A stretch of DNA of 64,000 nt from Thermocrinis albus DSM 14484. GTDB taxonomy: Bacteria; Aquificota; Aquificia; Aquificales; Aquificaceae. The translations under genes were made by a program, and so were the position numbers. Below the pieces are notes generated by a model that saw only the letters and a program-made list of their open reading frames with translations, had not been told where the DNA came from and searched no databases. The first letter of the stretch is position 1, and every line of letters begins with the position of its first letter. Positions 25,268 to 34,075 of the stretch are shown piece after piece. The DNA lies in assembly GCF_000025605.1 (NCBI RefSeq), contig NC_013894.1, positions 977,529 through 1,041,528 on the forward strand, given 5' to 3'.

Positions 25268-26085
25268 AGAACCTCAAAGGCTCTGTAAGAACTCCTCACA
25301 TTAGGACCGCTTGCAACCCATTTGAACCCCAAAGACAGAGCTTCTTCCTTTAAAGCTTCAAACTCCTCCTTGGTGTAGTATTTCAGCACGGGATGATGAC
25401 GCCTACTGGGTTGGTAGTACTGCCCTATAGTCAGTACGTCACACCCGGCGTTTCTGAGGTCCTTCATAACCTGCAAGATCTCGTCCCACCTTTCTCCAAA
25501 ACCCAGTATTATGGCCGACTTGGTGGTGATATCTCCCGATAGTTTTTTGACATTCTCCAAAAGTCTCAGACTTCTGATATAGTCGGATCCTTTCCTTACG
25601 TAGTTGTAAAGGCGTGGTACTGTTTCCACGTTGTGAGCCAGCACATCTGGCTTCGCATCCAAAACAATGCGTAGAGCTTCCACAGACCCTCCCATGTCGG
25701 GCACCAGCGCCTCCACCTTTATGCCGGGTATCCCTTCCTTCAAGATACGAGTGCAAAGAGCAAACTGTGATGCACCACCATCCACAAGATCATCCCGTGT
25801 AGGGGAAGTTATGACCACATACTTAAGGTTCAGCTGTCTCACCACATGTAGTAACCTCATCGCCTCATCTGGATCCACCTTTGTACCCTCTTTACCCCTT
25901 CTTACATTACAGAAACTACAACTCCTGGTACATACATCTCCCAATATCATGAAAGTGGCTGTGCCACGTGAGAAACACTCAGAGATGTTGGGACACCGTG
26001 ACTCCTCACATACGGTATGTAACAGAGCTTTCCTCAGAATCCTTTTCAGGGAGTGAGTTTGGGACAGGTGAACCACTGGTTTCAT
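25240..26085 (-). CDS. lipA: Lipoyl synthase LipA
   Basis: Radical-SAM enzyme inserting two sulfurs into octanoyl groups. The 281-aa protein has both iron-sulfur motifs: the auxiliary CEESRCPNISEC (C-x4-C-x5-C) and the radical-SAM CTRSCSFC (C-x3-C-x2-C), and the C-terminal Ser ligand (VRSSY). ATG 26085 has no Shine-Dalgarno and a TATAAT 11 nt upstream. It diverges from the thiamine-binding gene with 27 nt between start codons. Confidence 0.96.
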   Translation of the reverse strand: MKPVVHLSQTHSLKRILRKALLHTVCEESRCPNISECFSRGTATFMILGDVCTRSCSFCNVRRGKEGTKVDPDEAMRLLHVVRQLNLKYVVITSPTRDDLVDGGASQFALCTRILKEGIPGIKVEALVPDMGGSVEALRIVLDAKPDVLAHNVETVPRLYNYVRKGSDYIRSLRLLENVKKLSGDITTKSAIILGFGERWDEILQVMKDLRNAGCDVLTIGQYYQPSRRHHPVLKYYTKEEFEALKEEALSLGFKWVASGPNVRSSYRAFEVLHSINIPSP

Positions 26086-26096
26086 GAGGGTTTTAT

Positions 26097-26104
26097 ATTA
26101 TAAT
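26097..26104. promoter_or_regulatory. Overlapping divergent -10 elements for lipA and the MTH1187-family gene
   Basis: The palindromic core ATTATAAT carries TATAAT on the plus strand (26099-26104, 8 nt before ATG 26113) and TATAAT on the minus strand (26102-26097, 11 nt before the lipA ATG). Both transcripts would be leaderless or nearly so. No strong -35 is visible, and any -35 would lie inside the opposing gene. Confidence 0.65.
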
Positions 26105-26112
26105 GCTTTTCC

Positions 26113-26430
26113 ATGAGTGTGTTGGTGTTCGTCAGTATGACGCCTTTAGGTAAAGGAGAGAGTGTGAGCCAGTATGTGGCCAGAGTTGTGGATATAGTGG
26201 ACAGGTCTGGTCTACCTTATGTCCTGACGCCTATGGGTACCATAATAGAGGGTGAATCCTGGGATGAGGTGATGGCCGTTCTAAAAGAAGGGTTTGAGGC
26301 CCTTAAGAAAGACTGCTCGCGTATATCTATCACCATGAAGATAGACTACAGGGAAGGTAAATCGGGACGCCTTGAGTCTAAGATAAAGTCGGTGGAGGAA
26401 AAACTGGGTAGGGAAGTAAAGAAACTGTGA
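26113..26430 (+). CDS. MTH1187 family thiamine-binding protein
   Basis: A 105-aa ferredoxin-like fold protein of the MTH1187/YkoF type (SVLVFVSMTPLGKGESVSQYV, YVLTPMGTIIEG, ISITMKIDYREGKSGRL). Members bind thiamine or related ligands as homotetramers; the physiological role is unclear. No Shine-Dalgarno precedes it. Its stop overlaps the GTG start of the Lon-like gene, which suggests coupling, although no functional link is obvious. Confidence 0.9.
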   Translation: MSVLVFVSMTPLGKGESVSQYVARVVDIVDRSGLPYVLTPMGTIIEGESWDEVMAVLKEGFEALKKDCSRISITMKIDYREGKSGRLESKIKSVEEKLGREVKKL

Positions 26431-28769
26431 GAGAACTCAGGGCCGAAGACCTGATCTTAGATGTTAAGTTCAACACATCTACAGCAGAGGTAGAGTCTGC
26501 GGAGATTTTCATAGGACAGGACAGGGTAAAGAGAGCCTTTCAGGTGGCTCTAAGCACCTGGAACGAAGGTTACAACATCTACGTCTCAGGACCTGAGAGT
26601 ATAGGAAGAACTACCTACACCTTACAGAGGCTAATGGAGGCTGCGAAAGATCAGCCTGTGCCGGAGGATATATGCTATGTCCATAACTTCGATGATCCTT
26701 TAAAGCCCCTCTGTTTACTCCTTCCAGCCGGTATGGGTAAGAAACTGGCGGAGGAGATAGATAGGGCGTTGGAGACTCTGAAGGTGGAACTGCCAAGAGC
26801 TTTTGAGAGTAAAGAGTACGAAGAGGAGCTTGCCCATATAGGAAAGCAGGTGGAGGAGAAAAGACAGAAACTTTTAGACAAGATGGCCGAAGAAGCCAGA
26901 CACTACGGTCTCGGTGTAGTACTGACACCTGCAGGTATAAAGTTACTACCTCTTATGGGGAAGAGACTTATACCGGAGGAGGAGATTTATGCCGACAACC
27001 GTCTGATGGAGGCATACGAAAAGAATCTATCCGCCTTTGAGGAAAAATTCAGGGACTATATGAGAGAGCTTAGAGAGCTGGATCACTTTTACATGGAAAA
27101 AGTTTTCCAACTCAAAGAGAAGGTAGCTCGGTACGTGGTGGAGAAAGCTTTGGGAAGATGTGAGGAGAGATACTGTCATATACCTCAGGTGGAGACATTT
27201 CTCGCGAGACTAAAAGAAGAACTTGTCAGAAACGTGGATCTCTTCTTGTCCTGGAAGAGTGCTGAGGCCAATCCCGAGTGGAGGAAGGCCCTGGAGAGAA
27301 ACTTCAGACGTTTTAGGATAAACGTACTGGTGGACAACTCCCATCTTAAGGGAGCACCGGTAATACTGGAAGAAGTTCCTTCCTTTCCCGCTCTTTTTGG
27401 AAAAGTATCCTACAGTATGGAGATGGGTGTTCTGTATGCAGACCACATGAGTCTTTCTCCTGGGAGTTTACACAAGGCAAGGGGAGGATACTTGGTGGTG
27501 CGCGTGCTGGATCTTTTGAAGAATCCCTTTCTGTGGGATGCTTTTAAGAAGGTCATCATGCACGGAAAGATCCACATGCAGGGTTACCCCTTGGAAGATA
27601 TGCTCGTACCTTATGTAGGTATAACTCCAGAACCTACGCCAGCTACCTTAAAGGTGGCTCTGATAGGAGATCCACTAACGTATCATCTTCTTTCCCTGTA
27701 CGATCCTGAGTTTGGAAGGTTGTTTAAAGTAAAAGCCGAGTTTGATCCGGTGGTAGATCTCAGTGAGGAAAAACTTCGTCTCTTTCCTCAAGTTATAAGG
27801 AAGGTGGTGGAGAAGGAGGGACTCAAACATGTATCTGCTGACGGACTTGAGGAACTGGCGCGTTATGCTATAAAACTGGCCGGTAACAGGAAGAAGATGA
27901 GTGTGGTTATGGGGCCTCTGGTGGATTTACTGAGGGAGGCTCAGATCTTTTCCGGAGACAGCCCTTTTATAAGGGGTGAGCATGTGAAGAGAGCCTATCG
28001 GGAGAAGGTGTACAGGTCCAACCTGTTGGAGGAAAAGATCCAGAAGGCTATAAAAGAGGGAAAACTTTTCATAGATATAGAGGGGAGTAAGGTAGGCCAG
28101 GTGAACGGGCTCAGTGTTTACGATCTGGGAGATATAAGTTTTGGAAAGCCTACGCGGATAACAGCCTCCGTTTACATGGGTGAGAAGGGGATCATTAACA
28201 TAGAGAGAGAGGTGGAACTAAGCGGTCCCATACATTCCAAGGGTGTACTCATCCTCAGTGGTTATATAGGGAACACCTATGGTAGAGACATACCTCTTCA
28301 CCTAACCTGTAACATCACTTTTGAACAGTCTTATGAGGAGGTGGAGGGAGACAGTGCATCGGTGGCCGAGTTGGTTGCCATCCTCTCCGCTATAGCGGAG
28401 GTTCCAGTAAGACAGGACATAGCCATCACTGGCTCTGTAGATCAGAGGGGTAACGTGCAACCGGTGGGAGGTATAAAGGAGAAGGTGGAGGGCTTTTATA
28501 AAGTGTGTAAACTCATGGGTCTTACGGGAACACAGGGCGTGGTGCTGCCTGAGGCTAATGTGGACGACCTTGTTTTGGAAGATGAACTGATAGAGGCTGT
28601 GGATAAAGGATTGTTTCATATATACGCGGTACGTCATGTGGACGAGGTGATAGAACTTCTTACGCATATGAAGGCGGAACAGTTTCACCGTTTGGTACGG
28701 AGGAAGCTGGTAGATCTTCTTAAAAAGAGTTTAAAACCTAAGAAGAACGGGGGTATGAAGGATGGGTAA
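26427..28769 (+). CDS. Lon-related ATP-dependent protease (AAA_32 type)
   Basis: A 780-aa protein of the COG1067 class: N-terminal ATPase region with the variant Walker A GPESIGRT (55-62; Arg replaces Lys, as is common in this class), a long helical insert (~100-260), a second ATPase part, and a C-terminal Lon protease domain. The catalytic Ser-Lys dyad is visible as GDSAS (S643) and GGIKEK (K684). The lack of an N-terminal substrate domain sets it apart from bacterial Lon. It overlaps fabD by 8 nt. Confidence 0.92.
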   Translation: MRELRAEDLILDVKFNTSTAEVESAEIFIGQDRVKRAFQVALSTWNEGYNIYVSGPESIGRTTYTLQRLMEAAKDQPVPEDICYVHNFDDPLKPLCLLLPAGMGKKLAEEIDRALETLKVELPRAFESKEYEEELAHIGKQVEEKRQKLLDKMAEEARHYGLGVVLTPAGIKLLPLMGKRLIPEEEIYADNRLMEAYEKNLSAFEEKFRDYMRELRELDHFYMEKVFQLKEKVARYVVEKALGRCEERYCHIPQVETFLARLKEELVRNVDLFLSWKSAEANPEWRKALERNFRRFRINVLVDNSHLKGAPVILEEVPSFPALFGKVSYSMEMGVLYADHMSLSPGSLHKARGGYLVVRVLDLLKNPFLWDAFKKVIMHGKIHMQGYPLEDMLVPYVGITPEPTPATLKVALIGDPLTYHLLSLYDPEFGRLFKVKAEFDPVVDLSEEKLRLFPQVIRKVVEKEGLKHVSADGLEELARYAIKLAGNRKKMSVVMGPLVDLLREAQIFSGDSPFIRGEHVKRAYREKVYRSNLLEEKIQKAIKEGKLFIDIEGSKVGQVNGLSVYDLGDISFGKPTRITASVYMGEKGIINIEREVELSGPIHSKGVLILSGYIGNTYGRDIPLHLTCNITFEQSYEEVEGDSASVAELVAILSAIAEVPVRQDIAITGSVDQRGNVQPVGGIKEKVEGFYKVCKLMGLTGTQGVVLPEANVDDLVLEDELIEAVDKGLFHIYAVRHVDEVIELLTHMKAEQFHRLVRRKLVDLLKKSLKPKKNGGMKDG

Positions 28770-29697
28770 AATAGCTTACGTCTTTCCCGGTCAAGGTTCT
28801 CAGTACGTGGGAATGGGTTACGATTTTTACAAGGAGTTTCATACGGCAGCCGATGTTTTTCACTCTGCTGAAACAGCGCTACGTTACAACCTCACCGACA
28901 TTATCTTCAAAGGCCCTGAAGAGGAGCTAGGCAGGACCATTCATACACAGCCTGCTATTCTTACAGTATCTGTGGCCATATACCGAGTCATGCGGGATAT
29001 GGGATTTCCCCCTCCCCAAGTGGTGGCCGGACATTCCTTAGGGGAGTATACGGCTCTGGTAGTAGCTGGAGGTGTGGAGCTTTTTGAGGCTGTCAGGCTT
29101 GCTCACCTGAGGGGTAAGTACATGCAGGAGGCCGTTCCACCAGACAGGGGAGCTATGTACGCCATACTGCAACTACCTCCCGAAAAGGTGGAAGAGGCCT
29201 GCAGGATGGCGGGTGACGAGGGAGTAGTGGAACCTGCCAACTACAACTCTCCCAAACAGACCGTTATAGCGGGGGAGAAAAAAGCTGTGGAGAAGGCAGC
29301 GGAGATATGCAGACAGATGGGTGGGAAGGTGATACCCCTTAAGGTATCTGTTCCGTCTCACTGTTCTCTAATGAAGAGTGCTGCGGATGCCTTTCGCCTC
29401 AAACTGGCCCAAACTCCCATAAAGAACATATCCATACCTCTGGTTCAGAACTATACAGCGAAGGAACACACCATGGCCCACGAAATTAGGGAGAATCTCT
29501 ACAGACAGATGTTCTCACCGGTGCGTTGGTTCCAAAGTGTAGTTTATATGGTGCAGAACATGGGTGTGGATACTTTCGTGGAGATAGGTCCCAAAAACGT
29601 CCTTTCTAAACTAATACAACAGACGGTAGATAAGGTGAGGATCTTTAACGTAGAGAAGGTAGAAGACCTCGAAAAGGTGTTAAAAGCTGTAAGTTAA
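28762..29697 (+). CDS. fabD: Malonyl-CoA:acyl carrier protein transacylase FabD
   Basis: Loads malonyl groups onto acyl carrier protein for fatty acid synthesis. The 311-aa protein has FPGQGSQYVGMG, the nucleophile motif GHSLGEY (S92), the catalytic His in VPSH (H200), and the C-terminal GPKNVLSKL. A hairpin terminator follows directly. No other fab gene is nearby. Confidence 0.97.
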   Translation: MGKIAYVFPGQGSQYVGMGYDFYKEFHTAADVFHSAETALRYNLTDIIFKGPEEELGRTIHTQPAILTVSVAIYRVMRDMGFPPPQVVAGHSLGEYTALVVAGGVELFEAVRLAHLRGKYMQEAVPPDRGAMYAILQLPPEKVEEACRMAGDEGVVEPANYNSPKQTVIAGEKKAVEKAAEICRQMGGKVIPLKVSVPSHCSLMKSAADAFRLKLAQTPIKNISIPLVQNYTAKEHTMAHEIRENLYRQMFSPVRWFQSVVYMVQNMGVDTFVEIGPKNVLSKLIQQTVDKVRIFNVEKVEDLEKVLKAVS

Positions 29698-29700
29698 GAA

Positions 29701-29724
29701 GGGGCACGAAAGTGCCCCTCTTTC
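29701..29724. terminator. Bidirectional rho-independent terminator
   Basis: Perfect 7-bp stem GGGGCAC / GTGCCCC with a GAAA tetraloop (29701-29718), followed by TCTTT on the plus strand and by a T-rich CTTCTTAA on the minus strand. It separates fabD from the convergent cytochrome c552 gene. Confidence 0.9.
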
Positions 29725-29726
29725 CC

Positions 29727-30194
29727 TCACTTGAGGGAGAGGATCCACTGGGCCAGATCCTTAGCCTCCTGGTCCGTCACGTTTTGGGGAGGCATGGGTA
29801 CGGATCCCCACACGCCGGAACTACCGTTCTTGATCCTCTTGGCCAACTCGTCCACCGCCTTAGGATCGCCGGCAAACTTCTTAGCTACGTCCTTCCAAGC
29901 AGGACCCACCTTCTTGGTGTTTATATCGTGACAGGCAAAGCAGCCTTTAGCCTGGGCTAGGGCCTTCATGTCTTTAGCAGGGGCAGCAGACTGCTCTTTC
30001 TTTTCTTCAGCAGGCTTTTGCTGCTGTTGTTGCTGTTGCTCACCAGCTGCCGGAGGTTGTGCAGGTTGTGCTGGTTGCGCTGGTTGTGCAGGTTGCTGCT
30101 GCTCGCCCGTAGGCTGCTGCTGCTCTGCAGGTTTTTGCTGGCATGAGGCCAGGAGTGCGACCGATACAGCTCCCAAAAGAAGAGCTCTTCTCAT
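29727..30194 (-). CDS. Lipid-anchored cytochrome c552-like protein
   Basis: A 155-aa c-type cytochrome. The heme domain (~75-155) has CFACH (C85, C88, H89) and the axial Met in SVPMPPQN (M134) and is very close to Hydrogenobacter soluble cytochrome c552, which feeds the terminal oxidase. In front is a lipobox LASC (C18) and a ~55-residue Gln/Pro/Ala linker with PAQ repeats and a run of seven Gln. So this form should be tethered to a membrane by a lipid and a flexible arm. ATG 30194 follows AAGGAGG; an upstream extension to 30287 is unlikely. Confidence 0.92.
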   Translation of the reverse strand: MRRALLLGAVSVALLASCQQKPAEQQQPTGEQQQPAQPAQPAQPAQPPAAGEQQQQQQQKPAEEKKEQSAAPAKDMKALAQAKGCFACHDINTKKVGPAWKDVAKKFAGDPKAVDELAKRIKNGSSGVWGSVPMPPQNVTDQEAKDLAQWILSLK

Positions 30195-30197
30195 GAC

Positions 30198-30226
30198 TTG
30201 ATACCTCCTTGAAAGGATACTAAAAT
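30198..30226 (+). promoter_or_regulatory. Promoter of the GltD-like gene
   Basis: TTGATA (30198-30203) and TAAAAT (30221-30226) are exactly 17 bp apart, and the ATG follows the -10 by 12 nt with no Shine-Dalgarno. TATAAT on the minus strand (30233-30228) may serve the divergent cytochrome gene, which does have a leader and a Shine-Dalgarno. Confidence 0.7.
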
Positions 30227-30238
30227 AATTATACAACC

Positions 30239-31663
30239 ATGAAAAAGATCCGCTACACAGATAGAAACCCCGAGCCCCTTCTCCCACCCCACCAGAGATC
30301 CAAAACCTTCCGAGAATACGCTCTTGGTTTTTCGGTGAGTCTTGCTCTGGACGAAGCCCAGAGGTGTCTCTTTTGCAGAGATGCCCATCAGCGGTGTATC
30401 AAAGCCTGCCCCATAGGAGTAGATATACCGGGGTTCATAAGGAAGATAACAGAAGGTGACCTTATCGGTGCTTACAGGGTGATAACGCTCTCTAACCCCT
30501 TTCCTTCTGTATGTGGTAGAGTGTGCCCTCAGGAAAAGCAGTGCGAAGGTGCCTGTATACTCTACTACGATACCGTTAAGGGAAGGAGGAACAAGGGTCT
30601 TCCGGTGAGTATAGGCGCTCTGGAGAAATTTGTGGGAGATTTCGTACGCATCTCAGGTGTAGAGGTCAGTGAAGAGAGGGCAAACCCTACAGGGAAGAGG
30701 GTGGCCGTGGTAGGTGCAGGTCCGGCAGGTTTGGCGTGTGCCTATCAGCTGGCTAAACTGGGACACCATGTAGATGTTTACGAGGCTCTCCCTACTGCCG
30801 GTGGTGTTATGGCCTACGGTATTCCTGCGGCGCGGCTGCCCAGAGAGGTTCTCAGTTGGGAGATGGGCAAACTGGAGAAATTGGGAGTGCGTTTCTTCTT
30901 TGGATACGTAATAGGAAGGACTTTAAGCCTGAGGGAGCTCTTGTCTTCTTACCACGCTGTTTTTCTGGGTGTAGGGGCAGGCAGAGGATCTTTGGGAATA
31001 AAGGGGGATCACCTGAAGGGTGTTTACTCCGCTATAGAGGTTCTGATGCGAGTTGGTTTAATGGGTGCCCATATGTTTCCTCAAGTACCCACGCCCGTGA
31101 AACTGGGAAGAAAGACAGTGGTGGTGGGAGGAGGTTTCACAGCAGTGGACTGTGCCATAACAGCTCTACGTTTGGGAGTGGAAACTCACGTAGTCTACAG
31201 AAGAACCAGAGAGACGTCCTCAGCAAGAGATGAAGAGTGGGACCACATACAGGAGGAGGGAGCTGTGATCCACTGGTTGACCCAGCCTGTGGAGATCTTG
31301 GGAGATGAAGAGGGTAAAGTAATCGGCATAAAATGTGTGAAGATGACGTTGGGCGAACCTGACGAAACTGGAAGACCCAGACCAGTTCCTGTACCTGACT
31401 CCGAGCACGTGATAGAGTGTGATTCTGTGATATTGGCCATAGGGCAGAAGGCTAATCCTGTAGCTTACGAGGATATGAAGGAACTGGCACTGACCCAGTG
31501 GGGAACTGTGAAGGTGGACGATCAGTTCAGAACCAACATACCTGGCCTTTTTGCAGGAGGAGATGTAGTCAACGGAGGTGATACTGTAGTAAGAGCCCTT
31601 GCTCACGGCCGTAAGGCGGCACTTTCCATACACCAGTATCTCATGGAGGAGGTAACACCATGA
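30239..31663 (+). CDS. GltD/NfnL-family NAD(P)-dependent FAD oxidoreductase
   Basis: A 474-aa protein of the glutamate synthase small-subunit family. The N-terminus has Cys motifs for two [4Fe-4S] clusters (CLFC...C...CPIG and CGRVCP...CEGAC), then an FAD Rossmann motif VAVVGAGPAGLACA (~153) and an NAD(P) motif VVVGGGFTAVDCA (~291), and the C-terminal PGLFAGGDVVNGG flavin motif. It could be GltD, the large subunit of an NADH-dependent ferredoxin:NADP reductase, or a sulfide dehydrogenase; no gltB or nfnS is adjacent, so the partner is open. Confidence 0.87.
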   Translation: MKKIRYTDRNPEPLLPPHQRSKTFREYALGFSVSLALDEAQRCLFCRDAHQRCIKACPIGVDIPGFIRKITEGDLIGAYRVITLSNPFPSVCGRVCPQEKQCEGACILYYDTVKGRRNKGLPVSIGALEKFVGDFVRISGVEVSEERANPTGKRVAVVGAGPAGLACAYQLAKLGHHVDVYEALPTAGGVMAYGIPAARLPREVLSWEMGKLEKLGVRFFFGYVIGRTLSLRELLSSYHAVFLGVGAGRGSLGIKGDHLKGVYSAIEVLMRVGLMGAHMFPQVPTPVKLGRKTVVVGGGFTAVDCAITALRLGVETHVVYRRTRETSSARDEEWDHIQEEGAVIHWLTQPVEILGDEEGKVIGIKCVKMTLGEPDETGRPRPVPVPDSEHVIECDSVILAIGQKANPVAYEDMKELALTQWGTVKVDDQFRTNIPGLFAGGDVVNGGDTVVRALAHGRKAALSIHQYLMEEVTP

Positions 31664-32088
31664 AAAAGGTACTGCTGGCTGCTGGCCTCGTTTTGTTGGC
31701 CATATTGGTTATAAGATCCTGCTCAGGCAGTCCTGAGAAGGAGGCGAAAGGTACTGTGGCTGAGTTTGTGGATCTCGTGAAGGATGGGGAAGGTAAAGAT
31801 GCTGTAAAACTTCTGTATCCACCCTTCAGAGATGCCCTCGTGCAGGAGGTTAAACTGCCGGTACAGCTCACCGAGATGAAACCGTCAGAACTTCTGGCCT
31901 GTGCCCTTTCCTCCATGGGAGAGAACATCAAAAAAGTCAAGGTGGTGGAAACCAGACCCATAGACGACAAACATGTGGAGGTGCTTGTAAGAATAACTGA
32001 CAGACAGGACATAGACAAACTCTTCTCCTTCATCGTTATAAAGGATGAGAAAGGTTGGAAAATAGCCAGCATATCTCCCGTTAAATGA
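31660..32088 (+). CDS. Membrane-anchored NTF2-like (DUF4878-type) protein
   Basis: A 142-aa protein with an N-terminal hydrophobic segment (VLLAAGLVLLAILVI) and a periplasmic domain with the order of a small NTF2-like fold (AKGTVAEFVDLVKDGEGKDAVKLL at the start; KDEKGWKIASI at the end). A Cys at ~21 lies after the helix but the lipobox is poor. Function unknown. It overlaps its upstream neighbour (ATGA) and the glycosyltransferase downstream. Confidence 0.75.
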   Translation: MKKVLLAAGLVLLAILVIRSCSGSPEKEAKGTVAEFVDLVKDGEGKDAVKLLYPPFRDALVQEVKLPVQLTEMKPSELLACALSSMGENIKKVKVVETRPIDDKHVEVLVRITDRQDIDKLFSFIVIKDEKGWKIASISPVK

Positions 32089-33077
32089 AGGTAGTCCTGT
32101 GGCAGACAGCCTACCTGGGGGACGTGGTACTCACCACCCCCCTCCTTCGCTCTCTTTTAAGACATAAGTTGGAAGTAACTTTTGTGGGTAGACCCTTTTG
32201 TGTCCCCCTTCTGGAGGGTTATAACGTAAATATCATCCCCTTTGACAAAGGTCTCAGATCCTCCTTCTCTATGCTGGAAGTTCTGGAAGGTCATCATGTA
32301 GCCATAACGCCTCACAGATCCATGAGGACGGCTCTCATCCTCTTCTTTTCTCGTATACCGGTTCGCGTAGGTTTCGACAAGTCTGAACTGCCCTTCCTTT
32401 ACACCCACCTGGTAAAACACTCGTGGCACATGCACGAAGTAGAGAGAAATCTTACACTTCTAAAACCCATAGGAATAGTACCTAAGGAGGAGGACAGACT
32501 TCCCCTCCTCTTTGTGAGGGAGGAAGAAGTACAAAGGGTAAGAAAACTTTACCGGCTACCTCAGCGGTACGTGGTTTTATCTCCCTTTTCCCAGTTTCCC
32601 TTAAAGGAGTGGGACCTGCAAAACTGGGTAAAACTGGCAAAGAGTTTGGATATTCCTGTAGTGATCACAGGAGCAGAGAAGGACAGAGCCAGGGCCTCTG
32701 TTTTTGACAGGGTGGGGATAAACCTGGTGGGCAAAACGGGTCTGCGAGAGTTCATGGCTGTTCTGAAGGGCGCAGAGCTGGTCATATCCTGCGACTCTTC
32801 CGCTGTTCATGTGGCCAATGCTTTAGGTGTTCCTGCCATCACCGTATATACATCCACATCTCCAGCTTACGGTTTTTATCCTTTGATAGGCACCTATGTC
32901 ACACCCCAACTGAGCTGTTCTCCATGCTCACCTAACCCAAAGAGGTGTAAGACAGGTAGTTACGCGTGTTTAAAGGACGTAAGTTGGGATAAAGTCCTGT
33001 ATCTTTCGTACTCTCTTATGACGGAAAAGCACAGGCCTAACAGTATCATGGAACCCAGTAGGTTGGACACACCGTAA
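32085..33077 (+). CDS. Glycosyltransferase family 9 (heptosyltransferase-like)
   Basis: A 330-aa GT-B enzyme related to LPS heptosyltransferases: N-terminal TAYLGDVVLTTPLLRSL and C-terminal SCDSSAVHVANALGVPAITVYTSTSP donor-binding motif, plus a Cys-rich stretch (CSPCSPNPKRC) often seen in this family. It likely builds the LPS core. The last ~39 codons lie antisense over the end of rodA/ftsW (118-nt overlap), so the C-terminal tail may be an extension gained by loss of an earlier stop. Confidence 0.88.
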   Translation: MKVVLWQTAYLGDVVLTTPLLRSLLRHKLEVTFVGRPFCVPLLEGYNVNIIPFDKGLRSSFSMLEVLEGHHVAITPHRSMRTALILFFSRIPVRVGFDKSELPFLYTHLVKHSWHMHEVERNLTLLKPIGIVPKEEDRLPLLFVREEEVQRVRKLYRLPQRYVVLSPFSQFPLKEWDLQNWVKLAKSLDIPVVITGAEKDRARASVFDRVGINLVGKTGLREFMAVLKGAELVISCDSSAVHVANALGVPAITVYTSTSPAYGFYPLIGTYVTPQLSCSPCSPNPKRCKTGSYACLKDVSWDKVLYLSYSLMTEKHRPNSIMEPSRLDTP

Positions 33078-34075
33078 CTGACAAAAGGTAGGGCTATACC
33101 TTTGGGAGGTAAAAGATTCATAGCCATCCCACCGTTCCAAAGGAAGGACAGGGCGAAGTTAACACCGGCACCTAAAAGGATAAGCCTACCGAAGGGTTCA
33201 TTGACCTTTAGGGAGAGGTAAAGGAGCCTAAAGACTAAAAGAGCGTAGAGAGAAGTTACCAACGTAACACCCACAAACCCCCACTCTTCGCCTATAACAG
33301 AAAGAGCATAGTCGGTGTCTGCCTCTGGAAGGCTTCCCCTCCCCTGAAGACCTCTACCTATGCCCACACCCCACAGACCTCCTCTGGCGAAAGCATACAG
33401 AGACTGTAGGATCTGATAACCTGTATCCTCAGCATCTACGAAGGGATCCTTCCAGGCATTGATTCTCTCCGAAACATACCCGGCGTTTAACAAAAAGAGC
33501 ACAAAGACCGCAGATACTACAGAGAAGGGAATGTACACCTGGAAAGGTATACCCCCTACGTACATGATGGTGAGAGCCAACACCAAAAGAAAAACGGCAC
33601 CACCTTTATCGGGTTGTAAAGATACCAGAAAAGCCTGAAGCAGAACTATGGAAGCTACCCAGATCATGTAAGAGTTCTTTCTTAAAGAGCCCTTTATGGC
33701 TATGTAGCCTGACACAAAGAGAATGAGAGACACCTTCACCAACTCAAGGGGTTGTAGACTACCACCTATCAGCCACCTCTCCACTGCTTTACCCGTTGCC
33801 CATTTTTTCACCAGTACAGCTATTAGGGAAAGGGTGGAGACACCTACGAGGCTGTAAAGCCATTCCTTCCTCAAGAGAACTCTGTAATTTTGAAAACTCA
33901 GCCAGCGAGCCAGTGCAAGCCCAACCAGAAAAGAAGCTAGTTGCAGTAGAGGCCGCTTGTAGATGGAAAACTTAGAGTAGTTCTCCGGAAGGAAGGGAAT
34001 AAGATTTACCGACAAAACCACCGAGTAACCCATACAGAAGAGAAGTAACACCGCTGTCAGTATGTATCTGTCCAT
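32960..34075 (-). CDS. RodA/FtsW-family SEDS peptidoglycan polymerase
   Basis: A 371-aa protein with about ten membrane helices, a glycosyltransferase that builds peptidoglycan strands with a partner PBP. The motif GWGVGIGRGLQGRGSLPEADTDY region and IGEEWGF are typical, and LPFVSYGVSNL replaces the usual SYGGSS. RodA and FtsW cannot be told apart with confidence here. ATG 34075 has no Shine-Dalgarno. It diverges from ileS with 18 nt between start codons. Confidence 0.88.
   Translation of the reverse strand: MDRYILTAVLLLFCMGYSVVLSVNLIPFLPENYSKFSIYKRPLLQLASFLVGLALARWLSFQNYRVLLRKEWLYSLVGVSTLSLIAVLVKKWATGKAVERWLIGGSLQPLELVKVSLILFVSGYIAIKGSLRKNSYMIWVASIVLLQAFLVSLQPDKGGAVFLLVLALTIMYVGGIPFQVYIPFSVVSAVFVLFLLNAGYVSERINAWKDPFVDAEDTGYQILQSLYAFARGGLWGVGIGRGLQGRGSLPEADTDYALSVIGEEWGFVGVTLVTSLYALLVFRLLYLSLKVNEPFGRLILLGAGVNFALSFLWNGGMAMNLLPPKGIALPFVSYGVSNLLGSMILLGLCFSVIREYERYRTLSQLTSFKHA

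Noticed and set aside
26427-28769. Arg in place of the Walker A Lys in the Lon-like protein taken as an inactive ATPase.
   Set aside because: The GR[ST] variant is common in this COG1067 class, so it is not a special loss here.
29968-30201. 77-aa open frame on the plus strand very rich in Cys and Gly, like a metallothionein.
   Set aside because: It is the antisense shadow of the Gln/Pro/Ala linker codons (CAG, CAA, GCA) of the lipid-anchored cytochrome; no ribosome site or promoter supports it.
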